A stretch of 64,000 bases of DNA from Neoroseomonas eburnea (GTDB lineage Bacteria > Pseudomonadota > Alphaproteobacteria > Acetobacterales > Acetobacteraceae), in the NCBI RefSeq assembly GCF_018129005.1, contig NZ_JAAEDL010000008.1:153848-217847 (forward strand), read 5' to 3'. Both the position numbers and the translations under genes were made by a program. Under the pieces are notes generated by a model. It was not told the DNA's origin. It saw only the letters and a program-made list of their open reading frames with translations, and ran no database searches. This document shows, piece by piece, positions 25,311-35,633 of this stretch (positions are counted from its first letter, which is position 1; each line of letters opens with the position of its first letter).

Positions 25311-26240
25311 ATGGAACTGAAGGGGCGGGAGATCGCGCGGGGACTGCGCTTCCCGGAAGGGCCAGTATGTCTGCCGGACGGCAGCGTGCTGGTCGTGGAG
25401 ATCGAAGGCGGCACCCTCACGCGCATCTCGTCCAGCGGGGCGAAGGAGGTCGTCGCGCAGCTCGGCGGTGGGCCGAACGGCGCGGCACTTGGGCCCGATG
25501 GCAAGATCTATGTCTGCAACAACGGCGGCTTCCGCTGGCTCGAGCAGCAGGACGGCTACCTCCGGCCGCTCGGCATCGCCGAGGACTACGACGGCGGCCG
25601 GATCGAGCGCGTGGACCTCGCCACCGGCAAGGTCGAGCTGCTCTACCGTGACTGCGACGGCCGTCCGCTTTGCGGCCCGAACGACCTGGTCTTCGATGGC
25701 CAGGTGGGCTTCTGGTTCAGCGACCTCGGCAAGGTGCGGGCGCGCAGCATGGATCGCGGTGCGGTCTACTATGCGCGCATGGATGGCAGCGCCATCCGCG
25801 AGGCGATCTTCCCCGTGCTGACGCCGAACGGCGTGGGCCTGTCGCCCGACGGCCGCACGCTCTATGTCGCCGAAACCGAGACGAGCCGCCTCTGGGCCTA
25901 TGAGGTGACGGCGCCGGGTGTGGTGAAATTGGAGCCCTGGCCAGCGCCGAATGGCGGGAGGCTTCTCTTCGGGGCGCCGGGGTACCAGCGCTACGACTCC
26001 CTTGCGGTCGAGGCGGGCGGCAACATCTGCGTGGCGACGTTGGTGCGCGGCGGCATCAGCGTCATTTCGCCGGATGGCGCGCTGCTCGAATTCCACGAGG
26101 CGCCGGAGGCCTACTGCACCAACATCTGCTTCGGCGGGCAGGACCGGCGGACCGCCTTCATCACTCTCTCGGGCACGGGGCGGCTGATCGCGGTGGAGTG
26201 GCCTCGCGCCGGCCTCCGGCTGCATGACGGGCCGGGCTGA
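25311..26240 (+). CDS. SMP-30/gluconolactonase-family lactonase
   Basis: This 309-residue six-bladed propeller protein has the family metal-site segments LRFPEGPVCLPDGSVLVVE, NGAALGPDGKIYVCNNGG, LCGPNDLVFD and GVGLSPDGRTLYVAE. Members hydrolyse sugar or aldonic lactones and some organophosphates using one divalent metal ion. GGGGAGAC precedes ATG 25311, which is chosen over the in-frame ATG at 25251 inside the previous gene. It ends the ABC operon and suggests that a lactone is formed in the pathway. Confidence 0.85.
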   Translation: MELKGREIARGLRFPEGPVCLPDGSVLVVEIEGGTLTRISSSGAKEVVAQLGGGPNGAALGPDGKIYVCNNGGFRWLEQQDGYLRPLGIAEDYDGGRIERVDLATGKVELLYRDCDGRPLCGPNDLVFDGQVGFWFSDLGKVRARSMDRGAVYYARMDGSAIREAIFPVLTPNGVGLSPDGRTLYVAETETSRLWAYEVTAPGVVKLEPWPAPNGGRLLFGAPGYQRYDSLAVEAGGNICVATLVRGGISVISPDGALLEFHEAPEAYCTNICFGGQDRRTAFITLSGTGRLIAVEWPRAGLRLHDGPG

Positions 26241-26255
26241 TCCTGGCGCCCATCG

Positions 26256-26837
26256 TCACGCTGCGAAGTCGACCTCCGCGGCGGGCTGGACCTTCGCGAA
26301 GCGCTTGACGCAGAAGAGCGCGCTGCGGTGTTCCTCGTCCGTCGCACCCGCGCAGCAGTCTTCCACAACCACTGCCTCGTAATCCCGATCATGCGCCTCC
26401 CGCGCGCCGGTGTGGACTACGCCGTTGGTTGAAACGCCGGTGAGGTAGAGCCGCTGCGCCCCGAGGGCACGCAGCGTCGGTTCGAGGGAGGTGCCGTAGA
26501 AGGGGCTGACGCGGTGCTTGACGATGTCGAGGTCGCCCTCCAGTGGGGCGATCGCCGCATGCACCTCAGTTCCCCAGGTGCCGAGCTTGAAGATCCCGCG
26601 GCTGCGCGCCCCTGAGAAGACCGGGGAGTTCGGCGGGCATTGCACGTAGTCGGGCGAGAAGCCCACGCGTACATAGCCGACGCGGACCTCAGCCGCGCGC
26701 GCCCTGGCGATCAGCTCCGCCGTTCGCTCGAGGATCTTCTCCCGCGCGATGGTCGGCGCATAGGTCGCGCCATTGGGACCGTCCGGATGGATCAGGTCGT
26801 TCATCATGTCCATGACGAGCAGGACGGATCGGCTCAC
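26256..26837 (-). CDS. Isochorismatase-like hydrolase without the catalytic Cys
   Basis: This 193-residue protein has the isochorismatase fold: LLVMDMMNDLIHPDG (first Asp), a basic segment VKHRVSPFYGTSLEPTL (Lys) and LYLTGVSTNGVVHTGAREAH. The position normally held by the nucleophilic Cys (TNxCVxST in cysteine amidohydrolases) is Val here. It therefore cannot use the standard Cys mechanism and may resemble the Cys-free ether-hydrolysing isochorismatases or the YecD-like group. It is convergent with the lactonase gene (stops 16 bases apart) and sits just downstream of the GntR gene on the same strand, so it is probably cotranscribed with it. Confidence 0.8.
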   Translation of the reverse strand: MSRSVLLVMDMMNDLIHPDGPNGATYAPTIAREKILERTAELIARARAAEVRVGYVRVGFSPDYVQCPPNSPVFSGARSRGIFKLGTWGTEVHAAIAPLEGDLDIVKHRVSPFYGTSLEPTLRALGAQRLYLTGVSTNGVVHTGAREAHDRDYEAVVVEDCCAGATDEEHRSALFCVKRFAKVQPAAEVDFAA

Positions 26838-26858
26838 GGTCGGTCTCCTTGACGGTAG

Positions 26859-27533
26859 TCAGTCGCTCGGTGCGGTGCCCGGGGCGTTATCGTCCTGCCG
26901 GGCCTTGAGCATGTCATTGAGTTCGCTCCAGCCGGCCTCGATGTGGCGGCGGAGGCAGAGCATCGCCCCGGCGACATCGCCCTCGATCATGCAGCGGAGG
27001 AGTTCGGCGTGTTCCTCCGCCGCGCGTTCCGCGCGGCCGCCGATGCGGTTGATGATGTCGAAGGGGTAGCGGGCCCAGAGAATCTGTACGAAGTGCAGCG
27101 TCTGCGGCGCCTTGGCCGCGTCGTACATGCGGCGATGGAAGCGGTAGTTCGCCCCACGGGCGGCGGCGCTGTCCTTCTGCGCGGCGGCCATGGCGAATTC
27201 GTCGGCGAGCTTACGGATCTCCTGCAGGTCGTGCGTCGTCGCACGCTCGACCGCATAGCGGACGAGCTGGCCCTCTAGCAGGATGCGCAGGTTGAGGATC
27301 TCGTTCGAGGCGCCGATGTCGAAGGGGACGACCGTCGCGCCCTTGTAGGAGCGGCTGTCAATGTAGCCCTCGGCCTCGAGCAGGCGCAGCGCCTCACGGA
27401 CCGGAGTGATGCTGATCTGAAGCTGCTCCGCGATCTCGGCCTGCTTGAGCCTTGCGCCGCGCGCGAGCCGGCCTGAGAGGATGGCTTCGCGCAGGTGGTC
27501 GGCGACCTGTTCCTCTTTCGTGCGATACTCCAT
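26859..27533 (-). CDS. GntR-family (FCD domain) transcriptional regulator
   Basis: This 224-residue regulator has an N-terminal winged helix (QVADHLREAILSGRLARGAR, QAEIAEQLQISITPVREALR) and a C-terminal FCD helical domain (RILLEGQLVRYAVERATTHD, RRMYDAAKAP) that usually binds a metal and a carboxylate. ATG 27533 is used; the earlier in-frame ATG at 27608 overlaps the operator-like site at 27597. It sits at the end of the catabolic locus. Its own promoter has the ATGCAT-type motif found at three other promoters of that locus, so it is the likely local repressor. Confidence 0.88.
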   Translation of the reverse strand: MEYRTKEEQVADHLREAILSGRLARGARLKQAEIAEQLQISITPVREALRLLEAEGYIDSRSYKGATVVPFDIGASNEILNLRILLEGQLVRYAVERATTHDLQEIRKLADEFAMAAAQKDSAAARGANYRFHRRMYDAAKAPQTLHFVQILWARYPFDIINRIGGRAERAAEEHAELLRCMIEGDVAGAMLCLRRHIEAGWSELNDMLKARQDDNAPGTAPSD

Positions 27534-27596
27534 CGAGCCTTGTCCCTTCTGGCCTCCCACTGGCCGAGGCTGAACCGGCTCGGTGATCCGATGCAG

Positions 27597-27611
27597 ATAA
27601 TGCATCATACC
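27597..27611 (+). promoter_or_regulatory. ATGCAT-TACC operator motif upstream of GntR gene
   Basis: ATAATGCATCATACC lies 64 bases upstream of the GntR/FCD start codon. It differs from the site at 18773 at two positions. The placement suggests autoregulation. Confidence 0.5.
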
Positions 27612-27754
27612 TCATTAAATGTCGAGCCGTTCCGCGACGCAACGGGACGTTTGGCACAGCCCAATCGCGCGCGGGATGCAAGACATAATCGGCTGTGGCT
27701 GCGCCTGATTACTTCGCCCGCGTAGGCCGGGCCGGGAGCCGCAGGCCGAGGGAC

Positions 27755-29779
27755 TCAGGCGCTATCTGGCCCTGCCGCGAAGGTGACGAGTTCGGTCCCT
27801 TCCTCGACCATCTCGCCGACGGCATGCATGACCTGCGCGATGGTTCCCTCCATCGGAGCGCGAAGCGTGAGTTCCATCTTCATCGCCTCGATGACCAGCA
27901 GCGGCGCGTTCTTCGCCACGCTATCGCCGGGCGCCACGAGGATGCGTGTCACCCGTGCGGGAATCGGCGCCGTGACGCGGTCGCCACCGGCGGTTTCGAC
28001 GCGCGGTGGTGCCAGGGGATCTACCTGCACCAGCGTATGGTTGCGGCCGCCAACGATGACGGTGACCTCGGCCCCGCGGCGCGTCGCGGACAGGCGCCGC
28101 GACACGCCGTCCACTGTCAGGAGAAGTCCGTCGGGATCCTCCTCCAGGCTGGCGGAGACCGGACCGCTCGGCAGGTCCAGGCGGAAGGTGCCATCCGGCA
28201 GAGGGTGCGTCCGCAGCGCGAGTGTGACCCCATCCCCCCGGCGGAAATGCAGATCCTGGTAGCCGTCGCCATTCATCCGCCAGGCATCCACGGCAGCCCA
28301 GGGCGACCAGGGATCGCCGCTGGCCCGCGCCGCCGACTGGATCGCAAGGTCCTGCGCCCGGACGGCGGCTAGCGCGGCGGCGGCGAGCACGACCGCCTCG
28401 TCCGCCACGGACGAAGCAGTGTCATCCGGCAGCAGACGCGCGGCATGGCGTGCGATGAAGCCTGTGTCGAGATCGGCGGTTCCGAAGGCAGGATGCGCGA
28501 CGATGGCGCGCAACAGGCCGAGATTCGTTTCGAGCCCGACGACCTCGTACTCCGCCAGCGCGGCCGTCAGGCGCCGCACGGCGGCCGGACGATCCTCGCC
28601 CCAGACGATCAGCTTGGCGATCATCGGGTCGTAGTGCGGCGTGATCGCGTCGCCCTGGCGCACACCGGTGTCGACGCGCACCTTGCCTGGCACCGCGTGC
28701 GGCTGGCGCAAATGAGCGAGGCGGCCGGTGGACGGCAGGAAGTCGCGGCCCGGGTCCTCGGCATAGATGCGCGCCTCGATGGCATGGCCCCGGATCGAAA
28801 GGCCCTCAGGCGGCAGCGGCAGGCGTTCGCCGGCCGCCACACGCAACTGCCATTCCACCAGGTCGAGGCCCGTGACCATCTCCGTCACCGGATGCTCGAC
28901 CTGCAGGCGAGTGTTCATCTCCATGAAGTAGAAGGCATCGCCCTCGGCGATGAACTCCACCGTGCCGGCGCCGACATAGCCGACCGCGCGCGCGGCCGCG
29001 ACGGCAGCGTCGCCCATGGCCTGCCGGCGTGTGAGGTCCATCCCCGGTGCCGGCGCTTCCTCCAGCACCTTCTGATGGCGGCGCTGGATCGAGCAGTCAC
29101 GCTCGAATAGCGAGACTGTGTTGCCCTGCGTGTCAGCGAAGACCTGGATCTCGATATGCCGCGGCCGGGAGAGGTACTTCTCGACCAGCACCCGGTCGTC
29201 GCCGAAGGACGCGAGAGCCTCCCGTTGCGCGCCTTCCAGCGCGGGTAAGAAGTCGTTGACGGACTCGACCACGCGCATGCCCTTGCCGCCGCCGCCGGCG
29301 CTTGCCTTGATCAGCACGGGAAAGCCGATCCGTTTCGCGGCATCCATCAGCAGTGCGGGATCCTGCGCCTCACCATGGTAGCCAGGCACCAGCGGAACCC
29401 CGGACCGCTCCATCAGCGCCTTCGATTCCGCCTTCGATCCCATGGCGCGAATTGCTGACGGCGGGGGCCCGATGAAGACGATGCCGGCCTCCGCGCAGGC
29501 CTCGGCAAAGGCCGCATTCTCTGATAGGAAGCCGTAGCCAGGATGGATCGCCTCGGCGCCGGAACGCCGGGCGACGTCGATGATGCGCGGGATCGAGAGG
29601 TAGCTGTCGCGCGCCGGTGCGGCGCCAATGGGCCAGGCTTCATCGGCGAGGCGCGTGTGCCGCGCGCCAGCATCCGCCTCCGAGTAGACAGCGACGGTGG
29701 CTATGCCGAGTCGGCGCGCGGTGGCGATGATGCGGCATGCGATCTCGCCACGATTGGCGATCAGGATCTTGCGGAACAT
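27755..29779 (-). CDS. Acyl-CoA carboxylase alpha chain (biotin carboxylase + biotin carrier)
   Basis: The protein has 674 residues. The biotin carboxylase domain covers 1-450 (MFRKILIANRGEIACRII, ASAGGGGKGMR, MEMNTRLQVEHPVTEM). A linker follows, and the biotinyl domain ends the protein with the biotin Lys in VIEAMKMELTL. This is the 3-methylcrotonyl-CoA carboxylase alpha architecture (MccA/LiuD). The start is fixed at ATG 29779, since 111 residues of the longer frame from 30112 read the neighbour's DNA. With the beta subunit at 30596 and a methylglutaconyl-CoA-type hydratase between them, a leucine/isovalerate or similar branched-acyl route is likely. Confidence 0.88.
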   Translation of the reverse strand: MFRKILIANRGEIACRIIATARRLGIATVAVYSEADAGARHTRLADEAWPIGAAPARDSYLSIPRIIDVARRSGAEAIHPGYGFLSENAAFAEACAEAGIVFIGPPPSAIRAMGSKAESKALMERSGVPLVPGYHGEAQDPALLMDAAKRIGFPVLIKASAGGGGKGMRVVESVNDFLPALEGAQREALASFGDDRVLVEKYLSRPRHIEIQVFADTQGNTVSLFERDCSIQRRHQKVLEEAPAPGMDLTRRQAMGDAAVAAARAVGYVGAGTVEFIAEGDAFYFMEMNTRLQVEHPVTEMVTGLDLVEWQLRVAAGERLPLPPEGLSIRGHAIEARIYAEDPGRDFLPSTGRLAHLRQPHAVPGKVRVDTGVRQGDAITPHYDPMIAKLIVWGEDRPAAVRRLTAALAEYEVVGLETNLGLLRAIVAHPAFGTADLDTGFIARHAARLLPDDTASSVADEAVVLAAAALAAVRAQDLAIQSAARASGDPWSPWAAVDAWRMNGDGYQDLHFRRGDGVTLALRTHPLPDGTFRLDLPSGPVSASLEEDPDGLLLTVDGVSRRLSATRRGAEVTVIVGGRNHTLVQVDPLAPPRVETAGGDRVTAPIPARVTRILVAPGDSVAKNAPLLVIEAMKMELTLRAPMEGTIAQVMHAVGEMVEEGTELVTFAAGPDSA

Positions 29780-29790
29780 CGCGGCGCTCC

Positions 29791-30579
29791 TCAGCCTTCT
29801 CGGCGCCAGGACGGCTGCCGCTTGTCGAGGAAGGACATCAGTCCCTCCTGGCCTTCGGCCGAGGCACGGCGCTGGGCGATTCGCCGCCCGGTCTCGGCCC
29901 CCAACGCCGCATCCACGACGCGGCCCTCGGCGAGGAACACCAGATCCTTCGCATCGGCCTGCGCGCCGGGAGCGCCTTGCAGGATCGCCTTCAACACCTC
30001 CTCGCCAGTCGCGACCAGGCGCTCCGCGGCGACCACCTCGTGCACCAGGCCGATATCGACGGCGCGCGATGAGGAGAAGACCTCGGCGGTCTGGAAGTAG
30101 CGGCGCGCCCAACGCGGCCCAATCGCGTTGATCACATAGGGGCTGATCGTCGCCGGGGTCAGTCCAAGCTTCACCTCGCTCAGGCAGAAGGTCGCGCCCT
30201 CGCTCGCGATCGCCACGTCGCAGCAGGCGACTAGCCCGACGCCGCCGCCATACGCCGCTCCTTGGATCAGCGCCAGCGTGGGCTTCCCTAACCGGTCCAG
30301 CGTCTGCATCAAGCCGGCCAACGCGGCGGCGTCGGCAAGGTTCGCCTCCTCACTGTGCCGCGCCATCCGGCGCATCCAGTCGAGGTCGGCCCCGGCCGAG
30401 AAGCTGCGCCCGGTGCTCGCCAGCATCACCGCGCGGACGCCCGCGTCCCCGCCGAGGCGCCGGAGTGCCGCCGTCAGCTCCGCGATCAGCGTGTCGTCGA
30501 AGGCGTTGTGACGGTCCGGCCGGTTCAGCGTGATCGTGGCCACGCCGCGCGCATCGACGGCTTCGAGGAAAGTGCTCAT
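29791..30579 (-). CDS. Enoyl-CoA hydratase/isomerase family, methylglutaconyl-CoA hydratase-like
   Basis: This 262-residue crotonase has the oxyanion segments STGRSFSAGADLDWM and IQGAAYGGGVGLVACCD and the catalytic-region string FCLSEVKLGLTPATISPYV, characteristic of LiuC-type methylglutaconyl-CoA hydratases. It lies between the carboxylase beta and alpha genes (gaps 16 and 11 bases), the normal order in leucine catabolism. It probably hydrates 3-methylglutaconyl-CoA or an analogue to the substrate of an HMG-CoA-type lyase. Confidence 0.85.
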   Translation of the reverse strand: MSTFLEAVDARGVATITLNRPDRHNAFDDTLIAELTAALRRLGGDAGVRAVMLASTGRSFSAGADLDWMRRMARHSEEANLADAAALAGLMQTLDRLGKPTLALIQGAAYGGGVGLVACCDVAIASEGATFCLSEVKLGLTPATISPYVINAIGPRWARRYFQTAEVFSSSRAVDIGLVHEVVAAERLVATGEEVLKAILQGAPGAQADAKDLVFLAEGRVVDAALGAETGRRIAQRRASAEGQEGLMSFLDKRQPSWRREG

Positions 30580-30595
30580 CTTCTGCGATCCGCCT

Positions 30596-32203
<1,608 letters not shown>

Positions 32204-32217
32204 GAAGGGCTATCCTG

Positions 32218-33441
32218 TCAGGCAGGGGGGCCGTGGATGACGCCGAGGCCGCGCAGTGTCTCGACCTGTTCCTCGGTGAGTCCGAGTTCACGACGCAGCA
32301 CTTCCACCGTGTGCTGCCCGAACATCGGTGGCGGTTCGAGCGGCGCCTGCCGCTCACCGGGAAACTTGATCGGCCGCCCCAGCATCCGCAGCGGACCTGC
32401 CGCAGGGTGATCCACCTCTACCAACATCTCGCGGGCGGTCGCGTGGGGATGGGACAGCGCAGCATTCACGCCGAGCACGGGTGCGTGCGGGACGTCGTGT
32501 TCCTCGAGCAACCGCTGCCACTCCGCGACCGTCCGCGTCGCGGTGATGGCGGCGATGCGCGGCTCGATCTCCGCGCGATGCTCACGGCGCAGCGCCATGG
32601 TCGCGTAGCGGGGGTCCCTCCCCATCTCGGGGCAGCCCAGCGCCTTGCACAGCTTCGGCCAGAAGCCGTCGGCTAGGCAGGCGATGATGATGGTGCCGTC
32701 GGATGCGGGAAAGCCATCATAGGGCACGACGGAAGGATGTGCCGACCCCATCGGCGTCGGATCCTGCCCGGTCAGGAAGGCGAGCTGGGACAGATAGCCC
32801 AGCAGCGACATGGTGCCGTCATAGAGGCTGACGTCGATCAGCCTTCCTCGCCCCGTCGTCGTGCGTTCATGCAGCGCGGAGAGGATCGCGATGGCGCCGA
32901 AGATGCCCCCCGACATGTCGCCGATCGGCAGGCCCAGCTTGACCGGCGGCCGGCCCCGTTCCCCGTTCACACTCAGCACGCCCGTCAGCGCCTGGGTGAC
33001 GATATCGAAGGACGGCTTGTCGCGCAGCGGCCCGGTCAGGCCGAAGCCGCTGATGGCGCAGTAGATCAGTCGCGGGTTGAGCGCCATCAGCGCCTCGGCA
33101 CCGAGGCCGAGGCGGTCCATCACGCCGGGGCGAAAATTCTCGATCAGCACATCGGCGGTGGTGACGAGCCGGCGCAGGATGTCCGCGCCCTCCGGCTTGC
33201 GCAGGTCTAGCACCAGGCTCCGCTTGCCGCGGTTGAGGCCGAGGAAGTAGTGGCTCTCACCGCCGATGAAGGGTGCGAAGCCGCGCGTCTCGTCACCCTT
33301 GCCGGGCGGCTCGATCTTGATGATCTCGGCGCCGAGGTCGCCGAGGAACTGCGCCGCGAGCGGCCCCGCCAGCACGCGCGTCAGGTCGACGACGCGCAGG
33401 CCAGCAAGCGGGCCGCCCCAGGATTGAGCCGGATCGCTCAC
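32218..33441 (-). CDS. Family III CoA-transferase (CaiB/BaiF)
   Basis: This 407-residue protein has the N-terminal GLRVVDLTRVLAGPLAAQFL, ENFRPGVMDRLGLG and the catalytic Asp in LPIGDMSGGIFGAIAILSAL. It sits in the carboxylase operon, 9 bases after the Bug receptor and 14 before the carboxylase beta chain. It would transfer CoA from a donor such as succinyl-CoA to the acid captured by the receptor. Its relative at 61457 has the same length and motifs. Confidence 0.87.
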   Translation of the reverse strand: MSDPAQSWGGPLAGLRVVDLTRVLAGPLAAQFLGDLGAEIIKIEPPGKGDETRGFAPFIGGESHYFLGLNRGKRSLVLDLRKPEGADILRRLVTTADVLIENFRPGVMDRLGLGAEALMALNPRLIYCAISGFGLTGPLRDKPSFDIVTQALTGVLSVNGERGRPPVKLGLPIGDMSGGIFGAIAILSALHERTTTGRGRLIDVSLYDGTMSLLGYLSQLAFLTGQDPTPMGSAHPSVVPYDGFPASDGTIIIACLADGFWPKLCKALGCPEMGRDPRYATMALRREHRAEIEPRIAAITATRTVAEWQRLLEEHDVPHAPVLGVNAALSHPHATAREMLVEVDHPAAGPLRMLGRPIKFPGERQAPLEPPPMFGQHTVEVLRRELGLTEEQVETLRGLGVIHGPPA

Positions 33442-33450
33442 CGATGCGCC

Positions 33451-34416
33451 TCAGCTCGCCCGCAGGCCCAGGCTCTCGATCACCGGCTGCCACTTTGCGC
33501 GGTCGACGCGCATCAGGGTAACGAGATCCTCCGGCGTGCCGCCGAGCGGTTCCGCGCCGGCCGCGATGACGCCCGCGCGCAGGGCAGGGTCGGCAAGCGC
33601 TGCGTTGGACGCCTCGTTCAGTGCCCGCACGATCTCAACCGGTGTCCCCTTCGGCGCGAAGAAGGCGTTCCAGGCAGTCACCTCCGCATCGATGCCCTGT
33701 TCCCGGAAGGTCGGCACGTCCGGCAGCGAACCCGAGCGCCGCCCGAGCGACACGCCCAGCGGCCGGATCCGTCCGCCCTGCAGGGTGCCGAGCGAACTCG
33801 CGATGGTGTCGACCACCGCAATCACGTCGCCACGCAACGCGCCGGTGAGGGCCTGCGCGCTTCCGTTGTAGGGCACCTGCTGGATCTCGACGCCGGCGGC
33901 GCGGCGCAGGATCTCGGCCGCGACGCGGGAGGTCGTGCTCGGCACGCCGATCGACACCTGCCCTGGCCGCGCCCGCGCGGCCGCAATGAGATCCGTGAGC
34001 GAACGGATCGGCGATTCCTGGTTCGTGTAGAGCAGCATGCCGAGGTTCAGGATGGCGGCAATCGGTGCAAAGTCGGCGACAGGATCGAAGCCGAGCGAGG
34101 CGAACATGAATTCGTTCGCCGCATGCGTGGCATTGGTACCCCACAGCAGGGTGTAGCCGTCCGGTTCGGCCCGTGCGACGACGACCGAGCCGATGTTGCC
34201 GCCGGCCCCGGCCCTGTTCTCCACGACAAAGGGATGGCCGAAGCGGCGCTGGTAGTACTCCGCGAAGCGCCGGCCGAAGATGTCGGTGCCCTGCCCCGCG
34301 GGGTAGGGCACGACGATCCTGACGGAACGGGTCGGCCAGGCCTGCGCGAGGGCAGGCCGGGCCAGGGGGGGCGCCGCAGCGAGAAGTGGCAGCGCCAGGA
34401 TATGCCTTCTTTTCAT
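33451..34416 (-). CDS. Bug-family (TctC-like) periplasmic solute receptor
   Basis: This 321-residue receptor has a signal peptide MKRRHILALPLLAAAPPLA and Bug motifs VRIVVPYPAGQGTDIFGRR, HPFVVENRAGAGGNIG and FDPVADFAPIAAI. ATG 34416 follows GGAGGGGACG. It is inside a seven-gene operon with a CoA-transferase and an acyl-CoA ligase, so its ligand is probably the acid those enzymes activate. Confidence 0.88.
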   Translation of the reverse strand: MKRRHILALPLLAAAPPLARPALAQAWPTRSVRIVVPYPAGQGTDIFGRRFAEYYQRRFGHPFVVENRAGAGGNIGSVVVARAEPDGYTLLWGTNATHAANEFMFASLGFDPVADFAPIAAILNLGMLLYTNQESPIRSLTDLIAAARARPGQVSIGVPSTTSRVAAEILRRAAGVEIQQVPYNGSAQALTGALRGDVIAVVDTIASSLGTLQGGRIRPLGVSLGRRSGSLPDVPTFREQGIDAEVTAWNAFFAPKGTPVEIVRALNEASNAALADPALRAGVIAAGAEPLGGTPEDLVTLMRVDRAKWQPVIESLGLRAS

Positions 34417-34450
34417 GTGGACGTCCCCTCCGGGTATTGTTCTTGTGGTG

Positions 34451-35608
34451 TTAGCCGTTGCGCGATGGCAGAGCGACCGTGCCGCCGCCCAGGACCGAGA
34501 GCTCACCGTCCTGGTTGCGGGCCTCCTGCTCGATATCGACCAGGTGGCGGCCATTCTCGACGCGCTTGCCGGTCACCTTGCCGTCGATGAACAGCAGGTC
34601 GCCTTCTGGGTTGTGCCGGCGCAGCTTGCTGGTGGCGCGCACCAGGAAGCCATGGTCGCCCATCCAGTCGGTCATGTGGTGCGTCAGCCACGAACAACGC
34701 TCGGGGCCGTAGTCATAGGCACCGGGGGCGCCAACCATCAGAGCCATCTCCGGTTCCCAGTGCACGCGCTCGGGGCAGTCGGGGATGTTGAAGCGGTTGC
34801 GGATGCCGAGGCCAGGATGCGCCTGCACCTGCTTCCAGGCGAGCCGGTTGGCCCGGATGTAGAGCCCGCCCCAGCCCTGCGCATAGGCGATGAAGCCGGT
34901 GACGGTCATCGGCCCCTTGGGCATGGTCGGCAGGGTGTCGCCGACCTTCACGTCCTCGAAGTAGCGGGGCGTGTCGCCGCGCGGGCGCTCCTCGGAATAG
35001 AGGCGCCAGATCTTCGCCAGTTCCTCATCCGTGTAGCGCCGCTGCGGCTTGGCCTTCACCTCCTTGTACTTGGTGCCGGTCTCGCGCGCCGCGTCGCGGT
35101 CGGTGCGGAAGCACCAGCTCTCGGCATCGGCGACCAGGTCGCCGTTCTCGCCGTAGAAATCGACGTGATAGACCTGACGGATGGCGCGACCGGCGAAGGC
35201 GGTTTCGTGCTCGACGAGTTCCGCGAGGTGCGCCTGGGTCGTGATCCTCTCATTCCGCCGCACCCAGCGGTGCCAGCGCCAGTCCGCGCCCGACCACATG
35301 GCGTGCACGCCGGGCAGGCCGCCGACATAGCCCGAGATGATGCGGCTGGTGGTGAACAGGAAGCTCGGCAGCGCGACGATGCCGCCGAGGGCGCTCTTCT
35401 CCGCGTAGTCCGGATCGCACCACAGCGGGTTGTCGTCGCCGATGCCGTGGGCGTAGTGGCGGATGTTGTCGCGCGTCGCCTCGTAGCACCAGGGCTCGAC
35501 GGTGTTCTCGATTCGCTTGCCGATGCGCGCGCGGAGTTCGTCCAACGCCTGGTCGGTGATCTTCGGGAAGAGCCGGTTGGACGGCTCGGGCATGTTTGTG
35601 TCGGGCAT
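34451..35608 (-). CDS. FAS1-like / MaoC-type double-hotdog dehydratase, second copy
   Basis: This 385-residue paralogue of the protein at 13255 has the same two hotdog halves: TRDNIRHYAHGIGDDNPLWC near residue 45, and RYFEDVKVGDTLPTMPKGPM near 225, followed by TDWMGDHGFLVRATSKLRRH. ATG 35608 follows GAGAGGAACG; a longer frame to 35668 has no such site. It lies between an acyl-CoA ligase and a Bug receptor in the carboxylase operon. It probably hydrates or dehydrates an acyl-CoA. The exact substrate is unknown. Confidence 0.75.
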   Translation of the reverse strand: MPDTNMPEPSNRLFPKITDQALDELRARIGKRIENTVEPWCYEATRDNIRHYAHGIGDDNPLWCDPDYAEKSALGGIVALPSFLFTTSRIISGYVGGLPGVHAMWSGADWRWHRWVRRNERITTQAHLAELVEHETAFAGRAIRQVYHVDFYGENGDLVADAESWCFRTDRDAARETGTKYKEVKAKPQRRYTDEELAKIWRLYSEERPRGDTPRYFEDVKVGDTLPTMPKGPMTVTGFIAYAQGWGGLYIRANRLAWKQVQAHPGLGIRNRFNIPDCPERVHWEPEMALMVGAPGAYDYGPERCSWLTHHMTDWMGDHGFLVRATSKLRRHNPEGDLLFIDGKVTGKRVENGRHLVDIEQEARNQDGELSVLGGGTVALPSRNG

Positions 35609-35633
35609 GGCGTTCCTCTCGGTATTCTGATGG

